Shown here in pieces: positions 27,188 to 34,458 of a stretch of 42,656 nt of DNA (positions within the stretch are counted from its first letter, which is position 1; every line of letters begins with the position of its first letter). This DNA is from Planctomycetota bacterium (GTDB taxonomy: Bacteria > Planctomycetota > UBA1135 > GCA-002686595): positions 1 through 42,656 of the forward strand of contig JAQWJQ010000113.1 of NCBI GenBank assembly GCA_029248265.1, in the 5' to 3' direction. The notes beneath the pieces were generated by a model. That model was not told the DNA's origin and ran no database searches. It was given only the letters and a program-made list of their open reading frames with translations. The position numbers and the translations under genes are program-made.

Positions 27188-28601
27188 CCGAGTCCTGGCT
27201 TGCCTCCAAGCTCAGTCCCTTTCCGTCCGGAGAGACGCTCGCCTCGAGGTGATCGACCATCTCCCCCAGGAGGAAGAGGCCGCGCCCCCGCTCGTCTTCC
27301 AGGTCGGGCACACCGCCCTCAGGGCGTATGAAGGACTCCAAGGCGTCGACGTCTCCGCCCCCTTGATCGTCGACGCGAACCGCCCAGGCCCGCCCGGCCC
27401 CCGCCTCATCTCCGATCCGAACGACCAGGCGCACACGCACGCTCGTGTCCAGGTCGGCGAGGCTCTGAGCAGCGCCTCCACCGCCATGGTCCACGGCGTT
27501 GTCGACGAGCTCGCCAACGGCGAGTTGAAGGGTGTCTGCCACGCGACCTTCGAGGCGGCGCTCTTCAGCGAAGGCCGTCGCCACCCTTCGTGCCATGCGA
27601 CCGTGGGCGTGGGTCGCGGGTAAGTCCAACTCCAACACCCCATCGGCAGACTGGATGCAGATGACCTCGGAGCTCGGGCCGTTGAGGTCCCGGTCAAAGA
27701 CCAACTGCAGCGAGAGATCAAGCGCCGGCGGCGAGTGCGTGAGCTCGCCCATGGAGATGCGGTCCACCCCGGTCTCGGCGACCGCCGGGAGCGTGTCGAG
27801 GGTGATCCCACCCGAGGCCTCCAACGCGACCGGCCGCCCCCGCTCCTCAGCCAGAGCCCGGAGCGTCGGGATCAAGGCGGACATCTCTGAGGGGGTCATG
27901 TTGTCCAGGAGCACCACGTCCGCGCCCCCGCGCACGGCCGCCTCGGCCTCGACTCCGTCCCGGGCCTCGCAGGTGATCGTGAAGCCGGCGCCGAGGTCGG
28001 CGCGGAGGTCGGCCAGAAGCGTCTCCACTGACCGACCGGAGAGGTCGATGTGGTTCTCCTTCACCATCGCCTCATCAAAGAGGCCGATCCGGTGGTTCAC
28101 CCCACCGCCCACGCGAACGGCGTACTTATCCAGGTACCGAAGGCCCGGCGCCGTCTTCCGAGTATCGAGAATGCTCGCCCCCGTCCCCTCGACGCGCTCC
28201 ACAGCCGCCCGCGTACGGGAGGCGATCCCGGACATGCGTTGCACCAGGTTCAGGGCGGTTCGCTCAGCGACGAGCAGCGCCCGCGCACCCCCGCGGGCGT
28301 GAAGGACGACGTCTCCCGGGACGATGACCTGACCGTCCCCCACCATCGCGTCGACCCTGGCATCAGGGTCCAGCATGCGCAGGATCCGCTCAAACGCGCC
28401 CCCGCCGGCGAACACCCCCGCCTCCTTCGCGATCAACGTGGCGCGCCCCGCGACGCCCTCGCCCACCGCGGTGCGCGTCGTCACATCCTGTTGAACAAGG
28501 TCCTCGGTGGGCGTCCCAGCGCGGACCTCCATCCCGAGGTCCTCTGCGAGCGCCCGCCGCAGGACCTCGTCCAGGTGATCATTCAAGTCCTTGGGAGTCA
28601 T
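27180..28601 (-). CDS. nadC: Quinolinate phosphoribosyltransferase (NadC) fused to RsbW-like HATPase domain
   Basis: A 473-residue two-domain protein. Residues 1-305 form a full QPRTase, which converts quinolinate and PRPP to nicotinate mononucleotide. Motifs are LNLVQRMSGIASRT, ILDTRKTAPGLR (R148, K149), GGVNHRIGLFDEAMVKENHI (H170, R171, K181), VLLDN, LEASGGI (E261) and ISMGELTHSPPALD. Residues about 318-465 resemble serine kinase/anti-sigma HATPases: the N box QLAVGELVDNAVDHGG (E364, N368, H372), DDQGGG (411-416) and ERGRGLFLLGEMVDHLEA. The frame is continuous, and the only Met at the junction (M336) falls inside the second domain. An ATG at 28661 would add 20 residues. TAGACT (28670-28675, reverse) may be a -10 box. 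NadA and NadB are not in view. The function of the second domain is inference. Confidence 0.93.
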   Translation of the reverse strand: MTPKDLNDHLDEVLRRALAEDLGMEVRAGTPTEDLVQQDVTTRTAVGEGVAGRATLIAKEAGVFAGGGAFERILRMLDPDARVDAMVGDGQVIVPGDVVLHARGGARALLVAERTALNLVQRMSGIASRTRAAVERVEGTGASILDTRKTAPGLRYLDKYAVRVGGGVNHRIGLFDEAMVKENHIDLSGRSVETLLADLRADLGAGFTITCEARDGVEAEAAVRGGADVVLLDNMTPSEMSALIPTLRALAEERGRPVALEASGGITLDTLPAVAETGVDRISMGELTHSPPALDLSLQLVFDRDLNGPSSEVICIQSADGVLELDLPATHAHGRMARRVATAFAEERRLEGRVADTLQLAVGELVDNAVDHGGGGAAQSLADLDTSVRVRLVVRIGDEAGAGRAWAVRVDDQGGGDVDALESFIRPEGGVPDLEDERGRGLFLLGEMVDHLEASVSPDGKGLSLEASQDSDD

Positions 28602-28735
28602 AGGTCCGTTGAAATCAGCCTCGGCGCCTGCGCACACGTCGCCCGACGCAGGAGGAAACATCAGGCGAGTAGTCTATCCGCCCGCCGCATCCGCGGAGAG
28701 TCCTACCCAGTTGAGGCCAGGCCCTCGCGGCCGTA

Positions 28736-29200
28736 TCAGTCCTCCACCACCCCCCGCAGCGAGAGCTCCTCCAGCACCCCCCGCGCGGCAAGGGCCGTAC
28801 GGGGCCCGACGCCGGCGAGGCTCTCCAACTCCGCCTCGGGACCCTCTCGCCACAGGTACCTCGCCAGGTCCACCGAGCGCCTCGGGCCGATCCCAGCTGC
28901 CCGCCGGAGCGCGCGCGGATAGGCGAGCGGCAGGTCCGAGGCCCACGGTCCGCCGGCCAAGCGTGGCCCCTCACGCCACCACCGCCAGGCGCGCTCGGCC
29001 TCCGCGGCCTCACAGATCAGTGCGCCCGACCACCACCCGACCAAGGCCAGCAAGACGACCGAGCTCCCAGGCCCCCGCCCAGGCCCCCGCCCAGGCCCCC
29101 GCCCCGTGCCGCGACGTCGCGCACGAGACGGCCCGCGCCGGACCTCCTCCGTGGAGGTCGTGCTCACCCGCTGCTCCTGCTCCCACTCTGTGCGCACCAT
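28736..29200 (-). CDS. Helix-hairpin-helix protein with one membrane segment
   Basis: About 154 residues from ATG 29200. After a basic, Gly/Arg/Pro-rich stretch containing GRGPGRGPGRGPG, a hydrophobic segment (SSVVLLALVGWWSGALI) is followed by a ComEA-like pair of helix-hairpin-helix motifs: LRRAAGIGPRRSVDLARYL and LESLAGVGPRTALAARGVL. This fits a membrane-anchored DNA-binding protein, as in competence factors. Starts at ATG 29212 or GTG 29278 are also possible; the GTG would lie 13 bp from the end of the ParA gene. It sits between the ParA and nadC genes. Its DNA-binding role is inferred from the motif. Confidence 0.7.
   Translation of the reverse strand: MVRTEWEQEQRVSTTSTEEVRRGPSRARRRGTGRGPGRGPGRGPGSSVVLLALVGWWSGALICEAAEAERAWRWWREGPRLAGGPWASDLPLAYPRALRRAAGIGPRRSVDLARYLWREGPEAELESLAGVGPRTALAARGVLEELSLRGVVED
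29069..29104. repeat. Three 12-bp tandem repeats inside the HhH gene
   Basis: AGGCCCCCGCCC occurs three times without change (29069-29080, 29081-29092, 29093-29104). It encodes the GRGP repeat just before the membrane segment and could vary in copy number by slippage without shifting the frame. Confidence 0.85.
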
Positions 29201-29290
29201 CCCTCTCTGCATGGGACGAGCGGCCCCCGGGCTGGTCGCGGGGCGCGCGGCACGAGGGCCCTGGGGCTCGCCCACCACGCGCCCGCCGGC

Positions 29291-30244
29291 TCAGGCCCGG
29301 CGCGGGGTCCGCTCTCGCGTCGACATCGCCTCAAGCCTGGCGCCCATGCCGGCACCGTCTTCTCCCTGCAGGCGCTCCTCGAGCTTCGTCGCCACGAGCT
29401 CGAGGGCCTGAGCCACGGGGGAGTCGGGCTCCCCCGCAACCACGGACTGCCGCTGCTGGGTGCTGCGGAACACGGCACGGTCCTCGGGTAGCCACCCGAG
29501 GACCTCGAGCCGCCGGTCGAGGAACTTCCGAGTGACCTCCTGGAGGCGCGCGCCAACCTGACTGGCCTCGTCTGCGTTGGCCGCTCGGTTCACCACGAGG
29601 AGGGGAAGCGCGCGGCGCTCCCCGAGCGCCTCGCACTGACGAGTGAAGACCTTGAGGAAGGCGTAAGCATCCGTCATCGCCGTGACGTCTGGCGTCGTCA
29701 CCAGCAGGGTCTGATCACAGGCTGCTGCGAAGGCCACCGTCTGACGGGAGAGACCCGCTGCGGAGTCCACGAGGAGGTAGGCATAAAGCGGCTCGACGCG
29801 GGTGAGGCCGCGCCCGATCATCTCGAGCTCGTATTCCTGGAGGCCGGCCAAGCGGCCCACCCCTGACCCGCCGGGTAAGAGGTCGAGGTCCGGGGCGCAG
29901 GCGGTGACGATCTCGTGGACCTCACGGTCCCCTGCGATCACATCCGCGAAGCTGTGATCGGGGTGCACGTCGTGGAAGATGTGGGCGTTGGCGCAGCCGA
30001 GGTCCGCGTCGAGGAGCAACGCCCGCCCCTTGTGGCGGAAGAGGTCCGCCAGGGAAGCGGTGATGGAAGACTTGCCCGTCCCGCCCTTGCCGCTGGCGAT
30101 GCAGATCGAGCGGCAGCGCATCGAGCGGGGGCCGCGGTCGGGGCCCCTGGACCAGTCATCGAAAGGCTCAACCGGAGCGTCCCCCCCGGTCTCGGCCGGG
30201 CGGCCGATCCGGAGCAGCTGGCGCGTATGATCCCATCGGCCCAT
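29291..30244 (-). CDS. MinD/ParA-family ATPase
   Basis: A 317-residue deviant Walker ATPase. The P-loop IASGKGGTGKSSITASLADL is at about residues 49-68, with the signature lysine of the ParA/MinD family. It is followed by ALLLDADLGCANAHIFHDV, YLLVDSAAGLSRQT (Walker B-like), LLVTTPDVTAMTDAYAFLK and LLVVNRAANADEA. The pattern is closest to FlhG/YlxH-type MinD proteins, but there are no flagellar genes nearby, so I do not use that name. The start ATG 30244 is supported by AGGAGA nine bases upstream (30254-30259 on the plus strand) and leaves a 41-residue N-terminal extension. Neighbours are ruvC upstream and the HhH protein downstream. Confidence 0.88.
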   Translation of the reverse strand: MGRWDHTRQLLRIGRPAETGGDAPVEPFDDWSRGPDRGPRSMRCRSICIASGKGGTGKSSITASLADLFRHKGRALLLDADLGCANAHIFHDVHPDHSFADVIAGDREVHEIVTACAPDLDLLPGGSGVGRLAGLQEYELEMIGRGLTRVEPLYAYLLVDSAAGLSRQTVAFAAACDQTLLVTTPDVTAMTDAYAFLKVFTRQCEALGERRALPLLVVNRAANADEASQVGARLQEVTRKFLDRRLEVLGWLPEDRAVFRSTQQRQSVVAGEPDSPVAQALELVATKLEERLQGEDGAGMGARLEAMSTRERTPRRA

Positions 30245-30531
30245 CGTCCCACGTCTCCTGTCCCTGCGAGGGACCAAGCTTCTCGAGCGGCCGCCTCCCC
30301 TCGTTTGGGGGGGGAGAGCTGGGGCCTGGGAGTCCGCCGCCGAGGAAACTCCCCGGGCGCGGTCCCATAAGGCCAACGGCCGAAGAGCCCCGGGTCCGCA
30401 CCCAAATCGCGTCGAATTGTCAGACGCCCCGCTCCCGCCCTCGTCACGCCCTCGTCCCAGGCGAGGCCCCGGCCAAGGGCCCAGGGCGCGGCTCCCCCGC
30501 GACCCAGCCCGACGCCGCCCTCCGGCGACGT
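30245..30531. other. Gap between ruvC and the ParA-family gene
   Basis: This 287-bp gap is GC-rich with a run of eight G (about 30307-30314). The open frame of the ParA gene continues through it but looks non-coding (Arg/Gly/Pro-rich, no domain). Apart from the ribosome binding site at 30254-30259 I see no promoter, terminator or RNA gene I can support. Confidence 0.4.
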
Positions 30532-31071
30532 TCACCGTCCGCCCAGCCGCCCCGCGAAGCGCTGGCGGTGCACGTAGGTCAGGGCGAGCGCCAAGGCGTC
30601 CGTGGCGTCCAGGGGCTCAGGGGCCACCTCCAGCCCCAACTCCGCCGCGACCATGGCCGCCACGCGCTCCTTCTTGGCCTGCCCATCCCCCACCACGGAC
30701 TTCTTCGCCTCAGACGCCTGGTACTGCACCACCTCGGCGCCATGCACCACGGCAGCGGAGAGGACCACGCCGCGGCCCTCTCCGACCCGTAGGGCGGACT
30801 GCATGTTGATTGCTGTGAACGCGTGCTCGACCACCACCACGCTGGGCCGGAGCCGTCCCATGAGCACATCCAGCTCACGGCGGATCGTCCCCAGGCGCGT
30901 CGGGACGTCCTTCGAGGAGCCTCCGCGGATCGCCCCGGCCGCCAGCATCCGCGGGCCATCCGCATGATGGATGACCGCCCCGTAGCCCATGATCTTCGTC
31001 CCCGGGTCGATCCCGAGGATCACCGGCCAGGCGAGGTCCTCGGGGACCTGGGGAAGTTCTGCAGTGGACAT
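30532..31071 (-). CDS. ruvC: Holliday junction resolvase RuvC
   Basis: A 179-residue endonuclease that resolves Holliday junctions with RuvAB. The RNase H-fold catalytic acids are visible: D22 in ILGIDPGTKIMGYG, E82 in VVVVEHAFTAINMQSALRVG, and D155/D158 in PLDATDALALALTYVH. QYQASEAKKSVVGDGQAKK matches the conserved DNA-contact region. The start ATG 31071 gives a normal-length N-terminus. RuvA and RuvB are not in the window. The gene is divergent from ispD with 93 bp between the starts, so the two share an upstream region. Confidence 0.96.
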   Translation of the reverse strand: MSTAELPQVPEDLAWPVILGIDPGTKIMGYGAVIHHADGPRMLAAGAIRGGSSKDVPTRLGTIRRELDVLMGRLRPSVVVVEHAFTAINMQSALRVGEGRGVVLSAAVVHGAEVVQYQASEAKKSVVGDGQAKKERVAAMVAAELGLEVAPEPLDATDALALALTYVHRQRFAGRLGGR

Positions 31072-31164
31072 GAGCTTTGCGACCGTGCGGCCGCGGTGGG
31101 TTGAGCCTACGTTATCGGCGCTGCGCCGAGAAACCGGTCCCCCTGACCCGCGCGGCCCCCCCAT

Positions 31165-31890
31165 ATGGAGCTCAGAGAACCACAAGAAGGTCCGGCCCTC
31201 CGGTCCGCCGCCGTCCTCCTCGCCGCCGGCGCGTCCACGCGCATGGGCGGCGAGACGTCCAAGGCCCTCCGCCCCCTCGGGGGCCGAAGCCTCCTTGAGC
31301 GGTCCGCCGCCGCGCTGCTTGCGGCTCCCTCAGTGGTCGAGCTGGTCGTGGTGATTCGCGAGGCAGACCGTGACGCCATCCTCAAGGCGCTCGCCCCGCA
31401 CGAGGCAGCGATCCGAGCCATCGTCGTGGGCGGGGTCGAGCGGACCGACTCGGTGCGGGAGGGTGTGCGTGCGGTCTCCGATGAGGTAGACGTGATCCTC
31501 GTCCACGACGCGGCGCGCTGCTTCGTGGAGGCCGATCACATCGAGCGGGTCGCAAGCGCCGCGTATGAGCACGGGAGCGCGCTCCTCGCGACGCGCATCA
31601 GCGACACGCTCAAATTTGTCCCCAACGGCTTCCTCTCAGAGGAGTCCATGGACCGCGACCAGTACTGGTCGGCGCAGACCCCCCAGGGCATGCGCGCGGC
31701 GCGCTTCCACGACGTGCTCGCGCGTGCTGAACGAGACGGCTTTCGCCCGACCGATGACGCCGCCCTGCACGAGCACTACCACGGCCCCTCACGGGTCGTC
31801 GAGGGTTCGCGCCACAACATCAAGATGACCTCACCGGAGGACCTTGTTCTGGGCGAGGCGCTCGCGACGTTGGCCGAGGAGTCCGCATGA
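31165..31890 (+). CDS. ispD: 2-C-methyl-D-erythritol 4-phosphate cytidylyltransferase
   Basis: A 241-residue enzyme of the non-mevalonate (MEP) isoprenoid pathway that makes CDP-methylerythritol from MEP and CTP. The nucleotide-binding loop is AVLLAAGASTRMGGETSKAL, followed by VGGVERTDSVREGV, VILVHDAARCFV, the substrate-binding QYWSAQTPQGMRA, and the end motif IKMTSPEDLVLGEAL. The N-terminus is about 12 residues longer than in many homologues. The stop overlaps the ispF start by 4 bp (ATGA), the common ispDF arrangement without fusion. Confidence 0.96.
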   Translation: MELREPQEGPALRSAAVLLAAGASTRMGGETSKALRPLGGRSLLERSAAALLAAPSVVELVVVIREADRDAILKALAPHEAAIRAIVVGGVERTDSVREGVRAVSDEVDVILVHDAARCFVEADHIERVASAAYEHGSALLATRISDTLKFVPNGFLSEESMDRDQYWSAQTPQGMRAARFHDVLARAERDGFRPTDDAALHEHYHGPSRVVEGSRHNIKMTSPEDLVLGEALATLAEESA

Positions 31891-32366
31891 CGATTCGCGT
31901 CGGGCTCGGGTTTGACCTCCATCGCCTCGAGGAGGGGCGTCCGTGCATCCTCGGGGGGCTCACTCTGCCCCACCCGACCGGGCCCGCGGGGCACTCGGAC
32001 GGGGATGCTGTCCTGCACGCCCTCACTGACGCCGTGACCGGCGCGGCAGGTCTCGACGACATCGGGACGTTGTTCCCCGACGACGACCCGCGCTGGAAAG
32101 GCGCCGACAGCGCGACCCTCTTCAGCGAGGCCGTGGAGCTTGTGGGGCAGGCGGGCTGGGTCGTCGTGAACATCGACGTGGTGATCGCCACGGAGGGGCC
32201 CAAGATCAAGCCCCACCGATCAGCCATGCGGGCACGAATCGCGGAGCTCTCCGGCGTTGAACCCGAGGCGGTCAACGTGAAGGGCAAGACCCTTGAGGGT
32301 ATGGGAGCCCTCGCGGGCGGTGCGGGCGTCGCCGTGCAGGCTGTTTGCTTGCTCGAGAAGGGCTGA
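31887..32366 (+). CDS. ispF: 2-C-methyl-D-erythritol 2,4-cyclodiphosphate synthase
   Basis: A 159-residue trimeric zinc enzyme catalysing the fifth step of the MEP pathway. Metal ligands are D10 and H12 in GLGFDLHRLEEGRPC and H44 in HSDGDAVLHALTDA. DIGTLFPDDDPRWKGADS, NIDVVIATEGPKIKPH and NVKGKTLEGMGALAGGAG are also family motifs. The length and ends are normal. It overlaps ispD by 4 bp. A secreted-protein gene starts 84 bp downstream and may or may not share the transcript. Confidence 0.97.
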   Translation: MTIRVGLGFDLHRLEEGRPCILGGLTLPHPTGPAGHSDGDAVLHALTDAVTGAAGLDDIGTLFPDDDPRWKGADSATLFSEAVELVGQAGWVVVNIDVVIATEGPKIKPHRSAMRARIAELSGVEPEAVNVKGKTLEGMGALAGGAGVAVQAVCLLEKG

Positions 32367-32434
32367 GCGCACCGACACCGCCAAAGGCGAGGTCTTTCCC
32401 CTCCTAGGCAACGGGGGGAACGAGCGCTAGGGTC

Positions 32435-32440
32435 AGGAGA
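32435..32440 (+). promoter_or_regulatory. Ribosome binding site deciding the start at 32450
   Basis: AGGAGA directly abuts an ATG at 32441, which is too close for initiation. It is nine bases from the in-frame ATG at 32450, so I prefer that start. Confidence 0.55.
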
Positions 32441-32449
32441 ATGCCTCTG

Positions 32450-34393
32450 ATGACCACCACGCCGTCCTCTCCCCTCCGCAGCCCCTGCGTCGAGGTGCGC
32501 CCGGAGCGCAGGCCGGCGAGGGTCCTCTTGAGAGGCCTCTACGGCGCGGTCTCCTTGCTCCTTTTGGCTGCGTCCAGCACCGCACAAGACAAGGACGCTG
32601 CGCCGGCGCCTCACAAGATCCCGCACGCGCTCCAGAACCAGGTCAACGAGGCCATAGACCTTGGGGTCGAACACCTGCTCACGCACCAATCCATGGACGG
32701 CTCGTGGCTTCAAAACCTCGACAACTACGGCCCTGGAATGACCGGACTCGCGCTCTACGCGCTGATGAAGTGCGGCCTCTCGGTGGAGCACAGCGCGGTC
32801 CAGCGCGGCTTCGATTTCCTCGAGCGACACCCGCCCCACAAGACCTACAGCCGCTCCTGCGTGCTGCTCGCCGTGGCCACCCGCGGACGGCCGCAAGACG
32901 AGGAGTGGATCGAGCGGCTGACCGACGAGCTGATCGACACCCAGGTCCGGGAGGGGTGGTCCTATCCGGGCAACCACCCCGACCTCTCGAACACCCAGTA
33001 CGCGGCGATGGCTCTGCGCGCCGCGGAGGCGGCCGGGGCCTCCATACCGGTCAAGGTCTGGAAGCGCCTCGCGGACGCGATCCTCGACTACGCCGAGCCC
33101 GTCGAGGGAACGGAGAGCGGCTTGCGGGCCCGCGGCTTCCGCTACACCACCAATGCAGAACACGCCACGGGGAGCATGACCGCCGCGGGGGTCGCTGTGC
33201 TCTCGATCTGTCTCGAGAAGATGCGGGGCAGGACCGCTGCCTACGAGCGAGCCATGAACGAAGGCTCTCGCTGGCTCGAGCAGCACTTGGACATGGAGAA
33301 GAACCCCGTCCCCACGTCAGAGAGTGGCTCGATGGGGCGGTTCTTCTACTACCTCTACGGCGTCGAGCGCGTGGGCTCTCTCCTCAAGACGGACTGGCTC
33401 GGAGGGAAGCCCTGGTACCAGCTGGGGGCCGAGAGCCTCGTGGCGAAGCAGTCCGAGGAGGGCCGCTGGGGCAGCAACGAGGGAGAGACCGCCTTCTCGC
33501 TCCTCTTCCTCTCGCGCGCGACGGGCTCACTCCGTCCAGCCTCAGGGAACGGCAAGGCCGACAGGGCCGCCCGGTGGGCCTTCGGTGAAGACGACCCGGC
33601 AGCGGACGTCTCCCTCCGCGCCAGCGGTCGGGCCAAGACCACCATCTGGATCTCCTCCTTCGGCGACGACGCCTCGTTCGAGTACGGGTCCGGAGAGGAC
33701 GGCGATGGACCGATCAAGGTGGAGCGCGTGGAGTACTGGCGCTCCGCCTTTGTGGGCGAGAGCGGCCTGGTGCAGATCGGAGCACTCATCGCCGACGAGG
33801 ATGGCGCGGCGGCCCGGCGGCGCTTCGCCCTCCAGTGCGACCTCGACGGCCCCCGGTTGTGCGATGTGACCGCCCACGTCTTCATCGAAGGCAAGTCCGA
33901 GCCGCTCAAGTCGAAGTCGCTTCGGATCCGCGTGGGGATCACCGATCGCCCCGAATGGAGGGCCTACGCGACGGACATGGACAAGAACCTCCTGCGCCTC
34001 GTGAAGGTGAAGGCCACGGCCTCTTCAGAGCAGGAAGGCGCCCGTGGGAAGGCGGCCGCGGTGATCGACCGGATGCTCGGTGTCGGGTGGACGCCGCTGG
34101 CGGAGGATGCGGCCCCCTGGGTCGAAGTCTCCCTGAAGAAGAAGCTGAAGGCGGACCAGATCGTGCTCACCCACGGCAGCGAGAACCGCCCCCTGTTCAC
34201 GGACTTCAAGATCACCATCAACGGACGGGACCGGGACGCCATCACGGGCAAGATGAACCCGGACAAGCGGCTCAAGACCACTGTGGCGCTCGAAAAGCCG
34301 GTGCCGGTCGGGACGCTGCGGATCGAGTTCGCTGGCGGCCCCTTCGAGCAGCCGCCGTCCCTCGGCGAGATCGAGCTCCGCCGCGCCCGCTGA
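32450..34393 (+). CDS. Secreted terpenoid cyclase-like repeat protein with discoidin-like C-terminus
   Basis: A 647-residue exported protein. A long N-terminus with a basic stretch leads to the hydrophobic segment LYGAVSLLLLAASSTAQ, a probable signal peptide. Residues about 50-370 resemble prenyltransferase/squalene-cyclase alpha-alpha barrel repeats: AIDLGVEHLLTHQSMDGSWL, GMTGLALYALMKCGLS, NTQYAAMALRAAEAAG, SMTAAGVAVLSICL and KQSEEGRWGSNEGETAFSLL. The enzyme DxDD/DCTAE motifs of true cyclases are not evident, so it probably binds rather than cyclises terpenes. The last about 150 residues (from AAAVIDRMLGVGWTPLAEDA to GPFEQPPSLGEIELRRAR) look like an F5/8-type (discoidin) beta-sandwich. This type of protein is common in planctomycetes. 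Confidence 0.78.
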   Translation: MTTTPSSPLRSPCVEVRPERRPARVLLRGLYGAVSLLLLAASSTAQDKDAAPAPHKIPHALQNQVNEAIDLGVEHLLTHQSMDGSWLQNLDNYGPGMTGLALYALMKCGLSVEHSAVQRGFDFLERHPPHKTYSRSCVLLAVATRGRPQDEEWIERLTDELIDTQVREGWSYPGNHPDLSNTQYAAMALRAAEAAGASIPVKVWKRLADAILDYAEPVEGTESGLRARGFRYTTNAEHATGSMTAAGVAVLSICLEKMRGRTAAYERAMNEGSRWLEQHLDMEKNPVPTSESGSMGRFFYYLYGVERVGSLLKTDWLGGKPWYQLGAESLVAKQSEEGRWGSNEGETAFSLLFLSRATGSLRPASGNGKADRAARWAFGEDDPAADVSLRASGRAKTTIWISSFGDDASFEYGSGEDGDGPIKVERVEYWRSAFVGESGLVQIGALIADEDGAAARRRFALQCDLDGPRLCDVTAHVFIEGKSEPLKSKSLRIRVGITDRPEWRAYATDMDKNLLRLVKVKATASSEQEGARGKAAAVIDRMLGVGWTPLAEDAAPWVEVSLKKKLKADQIVLTHGSENRPLFTDFKITINGRDRDAITGKMNPDKRLKTTVALEKPVPVGTLRIEFAGGPFEQPPSLGEIELRRAR

Positions 34394-34401
34394 GCCGGGA
34401 G

Positions 34402-34416
34402 GACCCGTGACGGGTC
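34402..34416. terminator. Hairpin between convergent genes
   Basis: GACCCG (34402-34407) and CGGGTC (34411-34416) form a perfect stem with a three-base loop, nine bases after the stop of the cyclase-like protein gene and before the end of the convergent ABC exporter gene. No T-run follows, so terminator activity is tentative. Confidence 0.35.
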
Positions 34417-34458
34417 GCTCCTGCAGCGCACCTCTCCCTCGGACCCCGCGGTTGCGGC

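Noticed and set aside
27180-28601. NadC-HATPase as a frameshift or joined-gene artefact
   Set aside because: The frame is continuous, coding character is even across the junction, and there is no start codon with a ribosome binding site between the two domains.
29291-30244. ParA-like gene named as flagellar flhG or as a parA of a parABS system
   Set aside because: No flagellar genes, parB or parS-like sites are in the window, so only the family name is justified.
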